From assembly GCA_036504515.1 (NCBI GenBank), contig DASXVA010000004.1:124001-188000 (forward strand): DNA of 64,000 bases, read 5' to 3'. Shown one piece after another: positions 9,240-16,752 of this stretch (positions within the stretch are counted from its first letter, which is position 1; every line of letters begins with the position of its first letter). The translations under genes were made by a program, and so were the position numbers. The stretch is from AWTP1-18 sp036504515. GTDB taxonomy: Bacteria; Pseudomonadota; Gammaproteobacteria; Burkholderiales; Rhodocyclaceae. The notes below the pieces were generated by a model. The model was not told where the DNA came from. It did not search any database and saw only the letters and a list, made by a program, of their open reading frames with translations.

Positions 9240-11069
9240 TTAGGCCGCCACAACGCGGTTCTTTCCCGCACGTTTGGCCAGATACATGGCCTGGTCGGCC
9301 CTCTGCAGGCTGTCCTTGGGTAACTCTTCCTGAAGCAGCTCAGCAACGCCGCAACTGAAGGTGATCAGCACCTTGTCGTTGTTGTGCAGGAAGAAGCGCT
9401 TGGTCAATTCGCGCTGGACCCGAACCATGGCGTTGACGCCATCTTCCAGATGCGTGTCCGGCAGAATGACTACAAACTCCTCACCGCCGTAACGGGCCAG
9501 AGTGTCCTGGGGGCGGATGGTTTCCTGAACGACGCTGGCCAGATGGATCAGGGCTTCGTCGCCCACCTTATGGCCCATGCTGTCGTTGAGTTTTTTGAAA
9601 TTGTCGATGTCGAGCAGGGCCACGCACAGCTTGCTGCCCTGGCGCTGGCTGCGGGCGACTTCCTTCTCCAAGGCCTCATCCATGCCTTTGCGGTTAAGGG
9701 CACCGGTAAGGGCATCTTGCCGCACCATATCGCTGGCTTCGGCCAGTTCGTTCTGGAGCCGGGCGACTTCTTTTTCGGCTTCCGTGACCCGCAAGCGCAT
9801 TTGCGTCAGTTCATCCTTGGAGTTCAAGGCGGAGATCTGGATATTGCGGGTTTCGCGCATGACCTCGCCAAGCACATCGGTCAGATCGTTGATGTTGTTG
9901 GATTTGCTAATGCGGGCGGCACAGCGTTCGATGGTGGCGTGGTAGTCGCCAGTGACCGTGGTGATATCGCCCAAGCGGTCCACAAACGTGGCCAGCATGG
10001 TCTTCAGCCGATCCTGGGCTTCATTGAGGTTTTTCTTCAGGGCGCCTTGCTTGAAGATCAAATCCTTCAGCTTGCGCTCCATGTCATCCAGCTTGCGCAG
10101 ATTCAGGGGCTGATTCACCAGATCGGAAATCACCGTGATCTGCCCCTGCATCCACTGGTCATCCACCACCAACTCGTCGATGTTTTCAACCAGCAGACGC
10201 AGTAAGCCCAGCAAGGCGGTCCTGAGTTCCGCCTGGTCTTCGGCAACGAAGTGCAGGCGATAAATGAATTTTTTCAGGCGCGAAGAAAACTCTTCCACCT
10301 TGTTGGCAGCCTGGGCCTGGCGAATTTCCCGGGAAATTTTGCCGGCTTCCGCCGCCAGTTCGGGGGATTCCGCCAACAGGGGCGGCAGGGCATTGTCCAG
10401 AATGAGCGCAATCAGTTCCCGCCATTCGGCGCTGCTACGATCCGCTCCCGGCGCAGGGGCTGTGGCGGGAGCAAGCGTCTCTGCTGGTGTCGCCGTGGCC
10501 GCGGGAGATATTTTGTCCACCAGGGATTCAGAGACGGCTCCCGGGGTTTGTGTCCAGGAGCGGAGCAGGCCCTGCATGCGCTGGAAGAGCAAATCCGGGT
10601 TGGCCGCGTTGGACAAAACGTGGTCCAGGCTTTCCCTCTTTTTGGCCACAGTCAGGCCGACGCTGTGGGTATCCAGCTGCCCCAGCACTTCCTTGAGCAG
10701 ATTGCCCCAGTTGGGCGGCTCCGTGCCCAGACGGGTGAAGATATCGTCGAAGGTTTGCTTGATGCCCGGCCAGCTTTTATCGGCCACCGCCTGATCCAGT
10801 TGGCGAACGATGCGCATTTGATCCGGGGTGTTTTTCGGCAGCGATGTGACCAAGCCCTTCAGCGCCCGCTCGGGAAAGGTCTCGGCTGGTGCGGTGCCGG
10901 AAATCTCGTGGTACAGGGCGAGGTAGTTATCCGGTGTTGGCTGAATCCGGCGTTGCGCCAAACGCAGCAGAGCTTCCCTCGCAATTTCTGAAGGCTGGGT
11001 GAAATCAGGCATGGCGTTTTTTCTGGAGCGGTGGAGGGGTTTCGTGGGGGCCTGCTTCGGTACGGTCAT
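9240..11069 (-). CDS. diguanylate cyclase (GGDEF) with long N-terminal helical region
   Basis: Makes cyclic di-GMP from two GTP. The C-terminal GGDEF domain (about residues 450-605) has an intact RYGGEEF active site and an inhibitory I-site RPQD five residues before it, so it is probably active and product-inhibited. The first 440 residues are soluble and mostly helical, with a predicted coiled coil just before the cyclase; no transmembrane segment is seen. The start at 11069 overlaps the response regulator stop as ATGA. An internal Met at 11012 (MPDFTQPSE) is an alternative. It is the third gene of a kinase-regulator-cyclase operon, so its synthesis follows that system. Confidence 0.9.
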   Translation of the reverse strand: MTVPKQAPTKPLHRSRKNAMPDFTQPSEIAREALLRLAQRRIQPTPDNYLALYHEISGTAPAETFPERALKGLVTSLPKNTPDQMRIVRQLDQAVADKSWPGIKQTFDDIFTRLGTEPPNWGNLLKEVLGQLDTHSVGLTVAKKRESLDHVLSNAANPDLLFQRMQGLLRSWTQTPGAVSESLVDKISPAATATPAETLAPATAPAPGADRSSAEWRELIALILDNALPPLLAESPELAAEAGKISREIRQAQAANKVEEFSSRLKKFIYRLHFVAEDQAELRTALLGLLRLLVENIDELVVDDQWMQGQITVISDLVNQPLNLRKLDDMERKLKDLIFKQGALKKNLNEAQDRLKTMLATFVDRLGDITTVTGDYHATIERCAARISKSNNINDLTDVLGEVMRETRNIQISALNSKDELTQMRLRVTEAEKEVARLQNELAEASDMVRQDALTGALNRKGMDEALEKEVARSQRQGSKLCVALLDIDNFKKLNDSMGHKVGDEALIHLASVVQETIRPQDTLARYGGEEFVVILPDTHLEDGVNAMVRVQRELTKRFFLHNNDKVLITFSCGVAELLQEELPKDSLQRADQAMYLAKRAGKNRVVAA

Positions 11070-11707
11070 TGTACAAGTCCGTGCTCCAGGCCATAGCGGA
11101 TCAGTTCCGCCGTGTTATCCAGCCGCATCTTGTCCAGCAGCCGCTTGCGGTATTCGCTCACTGTCTTGACGGAAAGATTGAGTTCCTCGGCGATCTGGGT
11201 CAGGGTCTTGCCGGCGGAAATGCGCACCAGCACCTGATATTCCCGGTCGGTAACCCGTTCGTGGGGCAGCTTGTCGTGATCGTCAGAAATCGCGGCAGCC
11301 AGTTGCTCGGCCAGGATAGGGCTGATGAAGCGCTTGCCAGAGGCCACCTGACGGATGGCTGTCACCAGCATTTCCGGCGCGCTTTGCTTGGTCAGGTAGC
11401 CAGCGGCCCCGGACTTGATGGCGCGGACTGCGTAATGTTCTTCAGGGTGCATGCTCAACATTAGCACCGGCTGCCGGGGGAACTCCTTTTTCAATTGTTT
11501 CAAAGTATCAATGCCGTTGCGGTTGGGCATGGATACGTCCAGCAGAAACACATCCCAGCGCTGGTGGCGGGCAAGGCGCAGGGCATCGGAACCGTCCTCG
11601 GCTTCCCCCGCTACCACCATGTCGCTGGTCTCGGAAAGAATCTGGCGCAGGCCCTGACGCACGATGGCGTGGTCGTCGGCGATCAGTACGTGAATTTTCT
11701 CGGCCAT
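11066..11707 (-). CDS. NarL/FixJ-type response regulator
   Basis: Two-component response regulator of 213 residues. The receiver domain has the acidic pocket IADDH and the phosphoacceptor Asp in DVFLLDVSMPN (about residue 54), and the switch Lys is in YLTKQSAPE. The C-terminal LuxR/GerE helix-turn-helix contains LTDREYQVL-like and LTQIAEELNLSVKTVSEYRK motifs (about residues 150-200). It lies 13 nt after the cognate kinase gene and overlaps the diguanylate cyclase gene, so the three act together. Target genes are unknown. Confidence 0.94.
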   Translation of the reverse strand: MAEKIHVLIADDHAIVRQGLRQILSETSDMVVAGEAEDGSDALRLARHQRWDVFLLDVSMPNRNGIDTLKQLKKEFPRQPVLMLSMHPEEHYAVRAIKSGAAGYLTKQSAPEMLVTAIRQVASGKRFISPILAEQLAAAISDDHDKLPHERVTDREYQVLVRISAGKTLTQIAEELNLSVKTVSEYRKRLLDKMRLDNTAELIRYGLEHGLVQ

Positions 11708-11720
11708 TTTCGTCGTTCAG

Positions 11721-13265
11721 TCAGAACAAATCCCGTTGTCGTTCTTCTTCTGCCGTGGTTGCGGCAAGGGCGGTCTTGATGGGCAGGGTCAGGGTCAGGT
11801 GGGTTCCCCCCTGTTCGCTGGCCTCGATGCGGAAATCCCCTTCCAGACTGCGGCTGCGCTCCCGTATGCCGCGCAGGCCGAAAGACCGGGGTTTGTGGAT
11901 GTCATTTTCTGCAATGCCCCGGCCATTGTCGCGCACTTCCAGCACAAGATGGCTGCCGTCCCGATAGAGGCGCAGCACCACCAGCGAGGCATGGGCATGC
12001 TTGGCCACGTTGGTCAGGGCTTCCTGCACGATGCGGAACAGGGCCAGGGAGGTGGCCTCATCCAGTTCGCTGCCGTCATCCTCGCACTGGAAGCGGCAGG
12101 TAATGCCCGTGCGCTGGGCGAAATCTTCCGCCTGACATTCAATGGCCGCCTGGAGGCCGAATTCCTTGAGAATGCCGGGGCGCAGTTCCCGCGCCACCCG
12201 GCTCGCCGTGCCCATGGCCTGATCCAGCAGGGATTCGATGGCCTGAGCCTTCTTGCGCAAAGGGGTATCCCCCTCGGGCAACTTGCCCGCCAACAGCGCC
12301 GCTTCGATCTTGATGGCCACCAGAATGCTGCCCAGCTCATCGTGAATGTCCCGGGCGATGCGTTCCCGTTCCTCTTCCTTGGCAGCTTCCAGATAGGACG
12401 ACAGTTCCGCCAGTTGTTCCCGGGATTTACGCAGGGCCGCCTCGGTTTCCTTGCTGCGGGTAATGTCCGTGGCGATGCCGTGCCAATGAATACTGCCGTC
12501 TTCCTGGCGCTGGGGCGACGAGCGCAGATTGACCCACTTGGGCTTCTGCTGGCTGCGGGGGTGGATGCGGCCTTCCCAATTGAACACCGCCATTTCCGCC
12601 GCCGACTGGGCCAGGCTGCTTTCCAGCCGGGGGCGGTCCTCCGGCGCAATCACATCCAGCAGACGGGCAAAGGAATTGGCCGACCCCAGCAGTTCGTGGG
12701 GCTTCAAGCCCAGCAGCTTGTGGCCGCCCTCGCTGACATAGATAAAGTGCAACTGTCCCTGGGCTTCCTTGGCCAGTTGAAACGCCATGCCCGGCAGATT
12801 CGTGGCCAGGGCGCGAAAGCGGTCTTCGCTGCCCTTGAGCATTTCCATCGCTGCCCGATGGTCGCCCCGCAGCCGGGCCTCGTTGATCTCCCGTTCCAGG
12901 GCCGGCAACAGTCGTTCCAGTTGCAGTTTGCTGAAACTGTCCCGGGCACCATGCTTGAGGGCGCGGATGACCGAGCGTTCCGTGCCCGTCTCCGCCAAAA
13001 TCAACAGGGGCAAGTCCAGTCCAAGCTCTTCCAGCAGCCGCTGCACCGTTTGCAACGATAGCCCCGGCACATTGTGGGCACAGAGCAGCGCATCCCACGC
13101 CTGTCCCAGCAACAGCTCCCGCAGCAGTTCCCCTTCTTCCACCGGCTGCAGCTCAATTTTCCCCGCTTGGCCCAAATGGGCCTGCAAGGCAGGCAGGTGG
13201 TGCTCGCCCTGATCCACCAGCAGCAGGCGCAGCTTGAGGTCTTTGGTTTTGCTGGAAGCGACCAT
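11721..13265 (-). CDS. NarX/DegS-type histidine kinase with degenerate receiver and PAS domain
   Basis: Cytoplasmic sensor kinase of 514 residues. Residues about 10-125 resemble a receiver domain, but the segment WDALLCAHNVPGLS has Ala where the phosphorylated Asp should be, so it is probably a pseudoreceiver. A PAS domain follows (about 145-265). The HisKA_3 dimerisation region then shows the H-box ERERIARDIHDELGS (about 300-315), and a HATPase_c domain with VRDNGRGIAEND lies near the end. No transmembrane segment is visible, so the signal is internal. It is the first gene of the operon with the NarL-type regulator and the diguanylate cyclase. The stimulus is unknown. Confidence 0.92.
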   Translation of the reverse strand: MVASSKTKDLKLRLLLVDQGEHHLPALQAHLGQAGKIELQPVEEGELLRELLLGQAWDALLCAHNVPGLSLQTVQRLLEELGLDLPLLILAETGTERSVIRALKHGARDSFSKLQLERLLPALEREINEARLRGDHRAAMEMLKGSEDRFRALATNLPGMAFQLAKEAQGQLHFIYVSEGGHKLLGLKPHELLGSANSFARLLDVIAPEDRPRLESSLAQSAAEMAVFNWEGRIHPRSQQKPKWVNLRSSPQRQEDGSIHWHGIATDITRSKETEAALRKSREQLAELSSYLEAAKEEERERIARDIHDELGSILVAIKIEAALLAGKLPEGDTPLRKKAQAIESLLDQAMGTASRVARELRPGILKEFGLQAAIECQAEDFAQRTGITCRFQCEDDGSELDEATSLALFRIVQEALTNVAKHAHASLVVLRLYRDGSHLVLEVRDNGRGIAENDIHKPRSFGLRGIRERSRSLEGDFRIEASEQGGTHLTLTLPIKTALAATTAEEERQRDLF

Positions 13266-13347
13266 CGTCAGGGAAGGGAGCGGAATGCGCGCGAAAAAAT
13301 CATTCCCAAGTTTAGCGGAAAGGGCGCGCTATCTGAGATTCCTCAGC

Positions 13348-13353
13348 TATAAT
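13348..13353 (+). promoter_or_regulatory. -10 element of tRNA-Thr promoter
   Basis: TATAAT lies 15 nt before the first base of the tRNA, followed by a GC-rich discriminator (GCGCGCC), the usual layout of a stable-RNA promoter. No good -35 match is obvious at the right distance. Confidence 0.6.
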
Positions 13354-13368
13354 GCGCGCCGCTTCACC

Positions 13369-13444
13369 GCCGGTTTAGCTCAGTTGGTAGAGCAACGGTC
13401 TTGTAAACCGTAGGTCGTCAGTTCGATTCCGACAACCGGCACCA
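13369..13444 (+). tRNA. tRNA-Thr (anticodon UGU)
   Basis: A 76-base tRNA with encoded CCA. The acceptor arms GCCGGTT and AACCGGC pair, the D-arm is GCTCAGTTGGTAGAGC, and the T-arm carries GTTCGATTCC. The anticodon loop CTTGTAA gives anticodon TGT at 13402-13404, reading threonine ACA codons. Its 3' half is the attachment site of the adjacent integrative remnant. Confidence 0.97.
13399..13438 (+). repeat. attL-like direct repeat inside tRNA-Thr 3' half
   Basis: Forty bases from the anticodon loop to near the acceptor end recur exactly at 16316-16355. This is the classic footprint of a tyrosine-recombinase element that integrates in a tRNA 3' end and leaves the tRNA intact on one side. Confidence 0.85.
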
Positions 13445-13449
13445 ATTCA

Positions 13450-13477
13450 AACGGCCCTCCACATGGAGGGCCGTTTT
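13450..13477 (+). terminator. terminator of tRNA-Thr
   Basis: An 11-bp stem AACGGCCCTCC / GGAGGGCCGTT with an ACAT loop, followed by TT and then CATTTCT. It starts six bases after the tRNA CCA. Two related hairpins occur at 16370 and 16668. Confidence 0.8.
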
Positions 13478-13482
13478 CATTT

Positions 13483-13800
13483 CTAGTGCCCCTGTAGCCC
13501 CAGTGTAGCCAGGGTCGGGAGTACAGACTCCAGCCGCGCAGCAGAAACTGCCAGGAAATCCGGGGTTAAATGGGCATAACGCTCCACTATCGCCCCTGTT
13601 TGCCAACCCCCAAGCCGTTGAAGTTCATGGGTCGGGGTTCCTGCCTGTCGCTGCCAGGTGTGGCGTAGATCGTGCCACCGGAAATCCTCGATTCCTGCCC
13701 TTTTCAGGGCCGCGTGCCAGGCTTTGGTATTGACCGAGTTAATCGGCCTCCCCCGAAAGCTGAACACCCGTTGAGGATGTTTCCCTACCCAACGCTTACA
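13483..13800 (-). pseudogene. tyrosine integrase, C-terminal fragment only
   Basis: The last third of a phage/ICE-type tyrosine recombinase. RWHDLRHTW gives the catalytic His-Arg pair, LQRLGGWQTGAIVERYAHL gives the later His/Trp position and the nucleophile Tyr. Open frame can be read back to 13798 (CKRWVGKHPQRVFSFRGRP) before an in-frame stop at 13807-13809; there is no proper start and the N-terminal domain and first catalytic Arg are absent. Three or four residues normally found after HDLRHTW also seem to be missing. The upstream part appears to have been replaced by the nucleotidyltransferase gene whose stop is at 13796. It points toward the tRNA, as integrase genes at attL usually do. 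Confidence 0.85.
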
Positions 13801-14464
13801 CCCCAGCTATACGTCGAAGACGCTCAATAACTAACCCGACTCTATCTTGATCTGATGGTCTTAAGTGCATTCGTAGTGCCTCTATAAATGTGACTTGAGC
13901 GAGCAATGTATCAACTTCTTCTTCAAGATAAATTCTTACTTGACCTGGAGCAGAAAGTACCTCCTCAACCACTTCAGGCCTTCCATCCACAAGGTTGATT
14001 ATGTCTTCTATGTCATGGTGTAGGAAATCTCCAGCCCCTCTACCGTAGAAAGACTCGATCTTTGTAGCAATTAGCAGTGGTGCAGTAATGTGACGTACGG
14101 TTTGTCCATTGGGCAACAAGGCCTCTACGGCTGTGGTAACTGCTAAGTCATACCATGTGTTTGTAAACCCTAGATAACCACCGGTTGGCATTACATCAAC
14201 CACTAGAGAACCCTTTGTCCACCTACAGATAACGTCCTGAGATTCTCTAAACCCAAGTTGTTTTAGGGTGTCTCCAAAATCATAATATTTCGATAAGGGG
14301 CTGATTTCTGTTACTAAATCAACATCAATGGTCTCCCGAACAGGAGGTCGTGCATTGTCCGTAATTAAAAGACCAACTGCACAGCCGCCGACGAGAACAA
14401 GCTGGTCGATTACTGGCTGAAGTGCTACGACAGCTAGTTCTAGCGTAAGTAGATTTGGATTCAT
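13796..14464 (-). CDS. AbiEii-like nucleotidyltransferase, probable toxin of a two-gene module
   Basis: A 222-residue protein with the minimal nucleotidyltransferase signature LVGGCAVGLL near residue 26, then RETIDVDLV (the Asp-x-Asp metal site) near residue 45-53, and a third acidic strand in LVVDVMPTG. This pattern matches AbiEii-type toxins, which modify RNA with nucleotides and cause growth arrest during phage infection. It starts 10 nt after the stop of a winged-helix gene on the same strand, the antitoxin-then-toxin order of AbiE modules. The base composition is more AT-rich than the flanking core genes. The nucleotidyltransferase fold is well supported; toxin activity is inferred. Confidence 0.7.
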   Translation of the reverse strand: MNPNLLTLELAVVALQPVIDQLVLVGGCAVGLLITDNARPPVRETIDVDLVTEISPLSKYYDFGDTLKQLGFRESQDVICRWTKGSLVVDVMPTGGYLGFTNTWYDLAVTTAVEALLPNGQTVRHITAPLLIATKIESFYGRGAGDFLHHDIEDIINLVDGRPEVVEEVLSAPGQVRIYLEEEVDTLLAQVTFIEALRMHLRPSDQDRVGLVIERLRRIAGV

Positions 14465-14473
14465 GGATGTAGA

Positions 14474-15076
14474 TCACAGTATCTTGTTGAGTTCAGTTTC
14501 GGCAATTTCACGTTCCCTGGCGGCTCCGTATCGTAGTGCATCGATAAGTGTGAGTACTTGGTACAGACGTTTGTCGATTCTTGCAGCAGCTGGAACAGAT
14601 GGATATAGCGGGCAAAGTGTGGCCCCCCAAGACTCCCCTTCGGTATCGGGCCAAACCCACTCTATGTTTCCTTCGTTTTGAGAAAAGTACCCCTTGAGAG
14701 GAGGGGCACTAATGGCTGTGGGAGTTCCGCGCGTAAGGGGGCCTAGCAGCGCGGGGAAGGCGTACTTAACCCCATGTATTGCGAACTCTTTTAATGCCAT
14801 TCGAACCGCTGTCACTTTCCCTTCGTATCTAGCTAGCAACCATGCTGATTCAGCTCGTTTTACTGCGGAGTGAACTTCCGATGCAGCTAGATATAGCTCC
14901 CTAGCCAGTTCGGCAAAGGTATAGCTTTTATCTTCGTTAACTGCGATTTTTAACGCAACAACTAAGTCTTGCGGTTTTAGCAGGGGTTGTTTGAGGTTTG
15001 ACAATTTATTCTCCATTCGCGAATAGAGAATACCTTTTGGTGAGTCGTAAGTAAACTTTTTGGGCGTCATTCTCAA
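14474..15076 (-). CDS. winged-helix protein, candidate antitoxin/autorepressor for the nucleotidyltransferase
   Basis: A 200-residue protein of no family I can name with certainty. The segment YTFAELARELYLAASEVHSA (about residues 53-72) looks like a helix-turn-helix that would bind DNA; the rest is mixed helix and strand. Its frame opens at a TTG at 15076, with ATG at 15070 and another at 15016 (MENKLSNL). Both ATGs sit inside copies of a palindromic repeat, which fits self-repression as in AbiEi antitoxins. I list the longest frame because the true start is unclear. It precedes the nucleotidyltransferase by 10 nt and is probably co-transcribed with it. Confidence 0.6.
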   Translation of the reverse strand: MRMTPKKFTYDSPKGILYSRMENKLSNLKQPLLKPQDLVVALKIAVNEDKSYTFAELARELYLAASEVHSAVKRAESAWLLARYEGKVTAVRMALKEFAIHGVKYAFPALLGPLTRGTPTAISAPPLKGYFSQNEGNIEWVWPDTEGESWGATLCPLYPSVPAAARIDKRLYQVLTLIDALRYGAAREREIAETELNKIL

Positions 15077-15087
15077 TTCGCGAACGG
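15008..15087 (-). promoter_or_regulatory. two palindromic operator-like repeats at the start of the antitoxin candidate
   Basis: The plus-strand sequences ATTCTCCATTCGCGAATAG (15008-15026) and ATTCTCAATTCGCGAACGG (15069-15087) are near-identical and 61 bp apart. Both contain the TTCGCGAA palindrome. They overlap the alternative start codons of the winged-helix gene, so they could serve as operators for autoregulation. Confidence 0.5.
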
Positions 15088-15236
15088 CGAATTATTTATA
15101 AAAAACAATGTGGAGATGTTGACTGCGGCTCTCTGGATGCTTAGCATGGCTTATGTGTGTTTATGCCTTGTTAAGCTAGGCGTCTTTAGATTTTTATTCT
15201 TTTCCTGTTTTGTTGTGAGCTAGAAAGGAGGGTCCA

Positions 15237-16043
15237 GTGATGAACGATGTCATTCGAAGAAAAAGTCCAAGAGCTCCGTCTATGTCTTTAGAGGAGGCCT
15301 TGGAGCGCGCCCTGAAGGCTTATGACCGAGAGCGCCTGCATCCTGCTCCCTCCGATGTAATGGCGCAGAACATTGGATATAAGAATGCGAACAGCGGTAC
15401 TGCCTTGAGCGCTCTAGCATCTCTGAGATATTTCGGGTTGCTGAGCCGACCCAAAGAGGGCTTTTTGGCAGTAAGTAAAGAAGTAGAGGCATACAAATTT
15501 GCCCCAGAGGAAGCACTTAGGCGGTCATTGTTAGTCAGTTTCTTAAAGCGCCCCGCTCTCTATGCCGATCTATTGGAGAAATTTGCTTCAGGTCTCCCTT
15601 CGGACGCCACTTTAAGATACGAACTGATACAACGAGGTTTTGCTCCTCAGGCTGCAGACGGGGCTTTGGCAGCTTTTCGTCGATCAGTGGATTTTGCTTG
15701 TTATTACGATGAATCCAGTGACCTAGCAAAACCGACACCATCCTTCCCTGATGACTTAAATGAAGTAGGTGGGAATGGGCCGGGAGTACTCGAGCCAGAG
15801 AGCGAACCAGCTCAAAAGTATTCAGTTGCTAAATCACAAGCAGAGTCCCCCACATTGCCTAGTTTAGAGGATAGTTCTCATGACCGTATTCCTGTCCGTC
15901 TTCCAGGGGGGCGTCGAGCATGGCTAGTAATTCCATCTCTCTTCTATAAAGGCGATAAGGTACGCCTTAAAGCTCAGATCGATCTCTTATTAACACAAGA
16001 GGATGAGGAGTCCATCGATGCTGAAGATGGCATCTCCGGGTGA
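15237..16043 (+). CDS. hypothetical protein, cargo of the tRNA-Thr element
   Basis: A 268-residue protein that I do not recognise. It has a strong ribosome site, AAAGGAGG at 15222-15229, and starts at 15237 or 15240. The first 80 residues are helical and look like a compact DNA-binding or wHTH unit (LSALASLRYFGLLSRP). Residues about 160-205 are a low-complexity acidic, Pro/Ser-rich linker. The C-terminal block RIPVRLPGGRRAWLVIPSLF ends the protein. It diverges from the antitoxin/toxin pair with a 160-bp AT-rich intergenic region. AT-rich composition and position between the att repeats mark it as acquired. Confidence 0.6.
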   Translation: MMNDVIRRKSPRAPSMSLEEALERALKAYDRERLHPAPSDVMAQNIGYKNANSGTALSALASLRYFGLLSRPKEGFLAVSKEVEAYKFAPEEALRRSLLVSFLKRPALYADLLEKFASGLPSDATLRYELIQRGFAPQAADGALAAFRRSVDFACYYDESSDLAKPTPSFPDDLNEVGGNGPGVLEPESEPAQKYSVAKSQAESPTLPSLEDSSHDRIPVRLPGGRRAWLVIPSLFYKGDKVRLKAQIDLLLTQEDEESIDAEDGISG

Positions 16044-16315
16044 TCGTTCATTATTCCCATGGCAAATGAATGCTTATGGCTAGTTGCTTCGAGAGACTCA
16101 GGTAGAAGGTTATTTCGCAGTTTTAGTACGACTGTTTTACAACATCGAAGTTTTGTCGTTTGCAGTGTCATTAACGAAGTATCTATTGGGGAACGTAGCT
16201 AAAACGTAGCTGCATTGTTTTGATGGAAAGGTATTTTTGACTATTTGATACTGCGTTCTGCAATGGTGGACGTTATAGGGTGTTGATGTAAAACGGTAGT
16301 ATTTCCGTAGCTAAA

Positions 16316-16355
16316 TCTTGTAAACCGTAGGTCGTCAGTTCGATTCCGACAACCG
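16316..16355 (+). repeat. attR-like direct repeat (copy of tRNA-Thr 3' half)
   Basis: An exact 40-base copy of 13399-13438, followed by CACCA. The 5' half of the tRNA is absent, so this is not a tRNA gene. It marks the right end of a 2.9-kb element. The 709-bp stretch 16044-16752 has no gene; it holds this repeat, two terminator-like hairpins and the inverted-repeat element at 16531. Confidence 0.85.
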
Positions 16356-16369
16356 CACCAGTATTCAAG

Positions 16370-16395
16370 CGGCCTCCAGTGATGGAGGCCGTTTT
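16370..16395 (+). terminator. second, diverged copy of the tRNA terminator
   Basis: Stem CGGCCTCCA / TGGAGGCCG with loop GTGA and a TTTT tail. It follows the attR-like repeat exactly as the tRNA terminator follows the tRNA, and is the same structure with a few changes. Confidence 0.7.
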
Positions 16396-16530
16396 CATTT
16401 CTGTCGTCGTTAGACGCCATAGATTTTGGTGCTGATTTATGCGGCTTTTGACCTTGCCTGGAATTGAAAGGAATTGGTTGGCTGAACATAGCGAGGGGCA
16501 CGCCTGATCAAGTTGCTGACTTGCCTGTCA

Positions 16531-16662
16531 ATGAGGTGAATTATTTTCACAATAAAACTGGCTAACAATTACCAATAAACCGCATGGTTAAGCGATAGTT
16601 GAAATGGAAGGCGAAGGCATTGTCCATTAAGGCCGCTTTTATGTGAATAAAATTCACCTCAT
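16531..16662. repeat. 132-bp non-coding inverted-repeat element, MITE-like
   Basis: The left end ATGAGGTGAATTATTTTCACA (16531-16551) is the reverse complement of the right end (16642-16662) except for two positions in the centre. The 90 bp between code for nothing. Short size, terminal inverted repeats and no ORF fit a miniature transposable element; a long regulatory hairpin is the alternative. No clear target-site duplication is visible. Confidence 0.5.
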
Positions 16663-16667
16663 GAAAT

Positions 16668-16691
16668 GCCCCTCAACGTGGAGGGCCATTT
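16668..16691. terminator. third terminator-like hairpin, downstream of the phasin gene
   Basis: GCCCCTC / GAGGGCC with a six-base loop and one mismatch, followed by ATTTTCATT. Its right arm and tail (GTGGAGGGCCATTTTCATT) closely resemble those of the hairpins at 13450 and 16370. It could end phasin transcripts on the minus strand. Confidence 0.5.
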
Positions 16692-16752
16692 TCATTACTG
16701 CCGGGCGTTGTTCAATGGAGTGATTGGCTGATGCTTAATCGACCAATCACCT

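Noticed and set aside
11736..13061. 441-residue plus-strand open frame opposite the histidine kinase
   Set aside because: Antisense shadow; the minus-strand kinase has clear H-box and ATPase motifs, while this frame has none.
16316..16360. Second tRNA-Thr gene
   Set aside because: Only the 3' half is present; acceptor 5' strand and D-arm are missing, so it is an attachment-site repeat.
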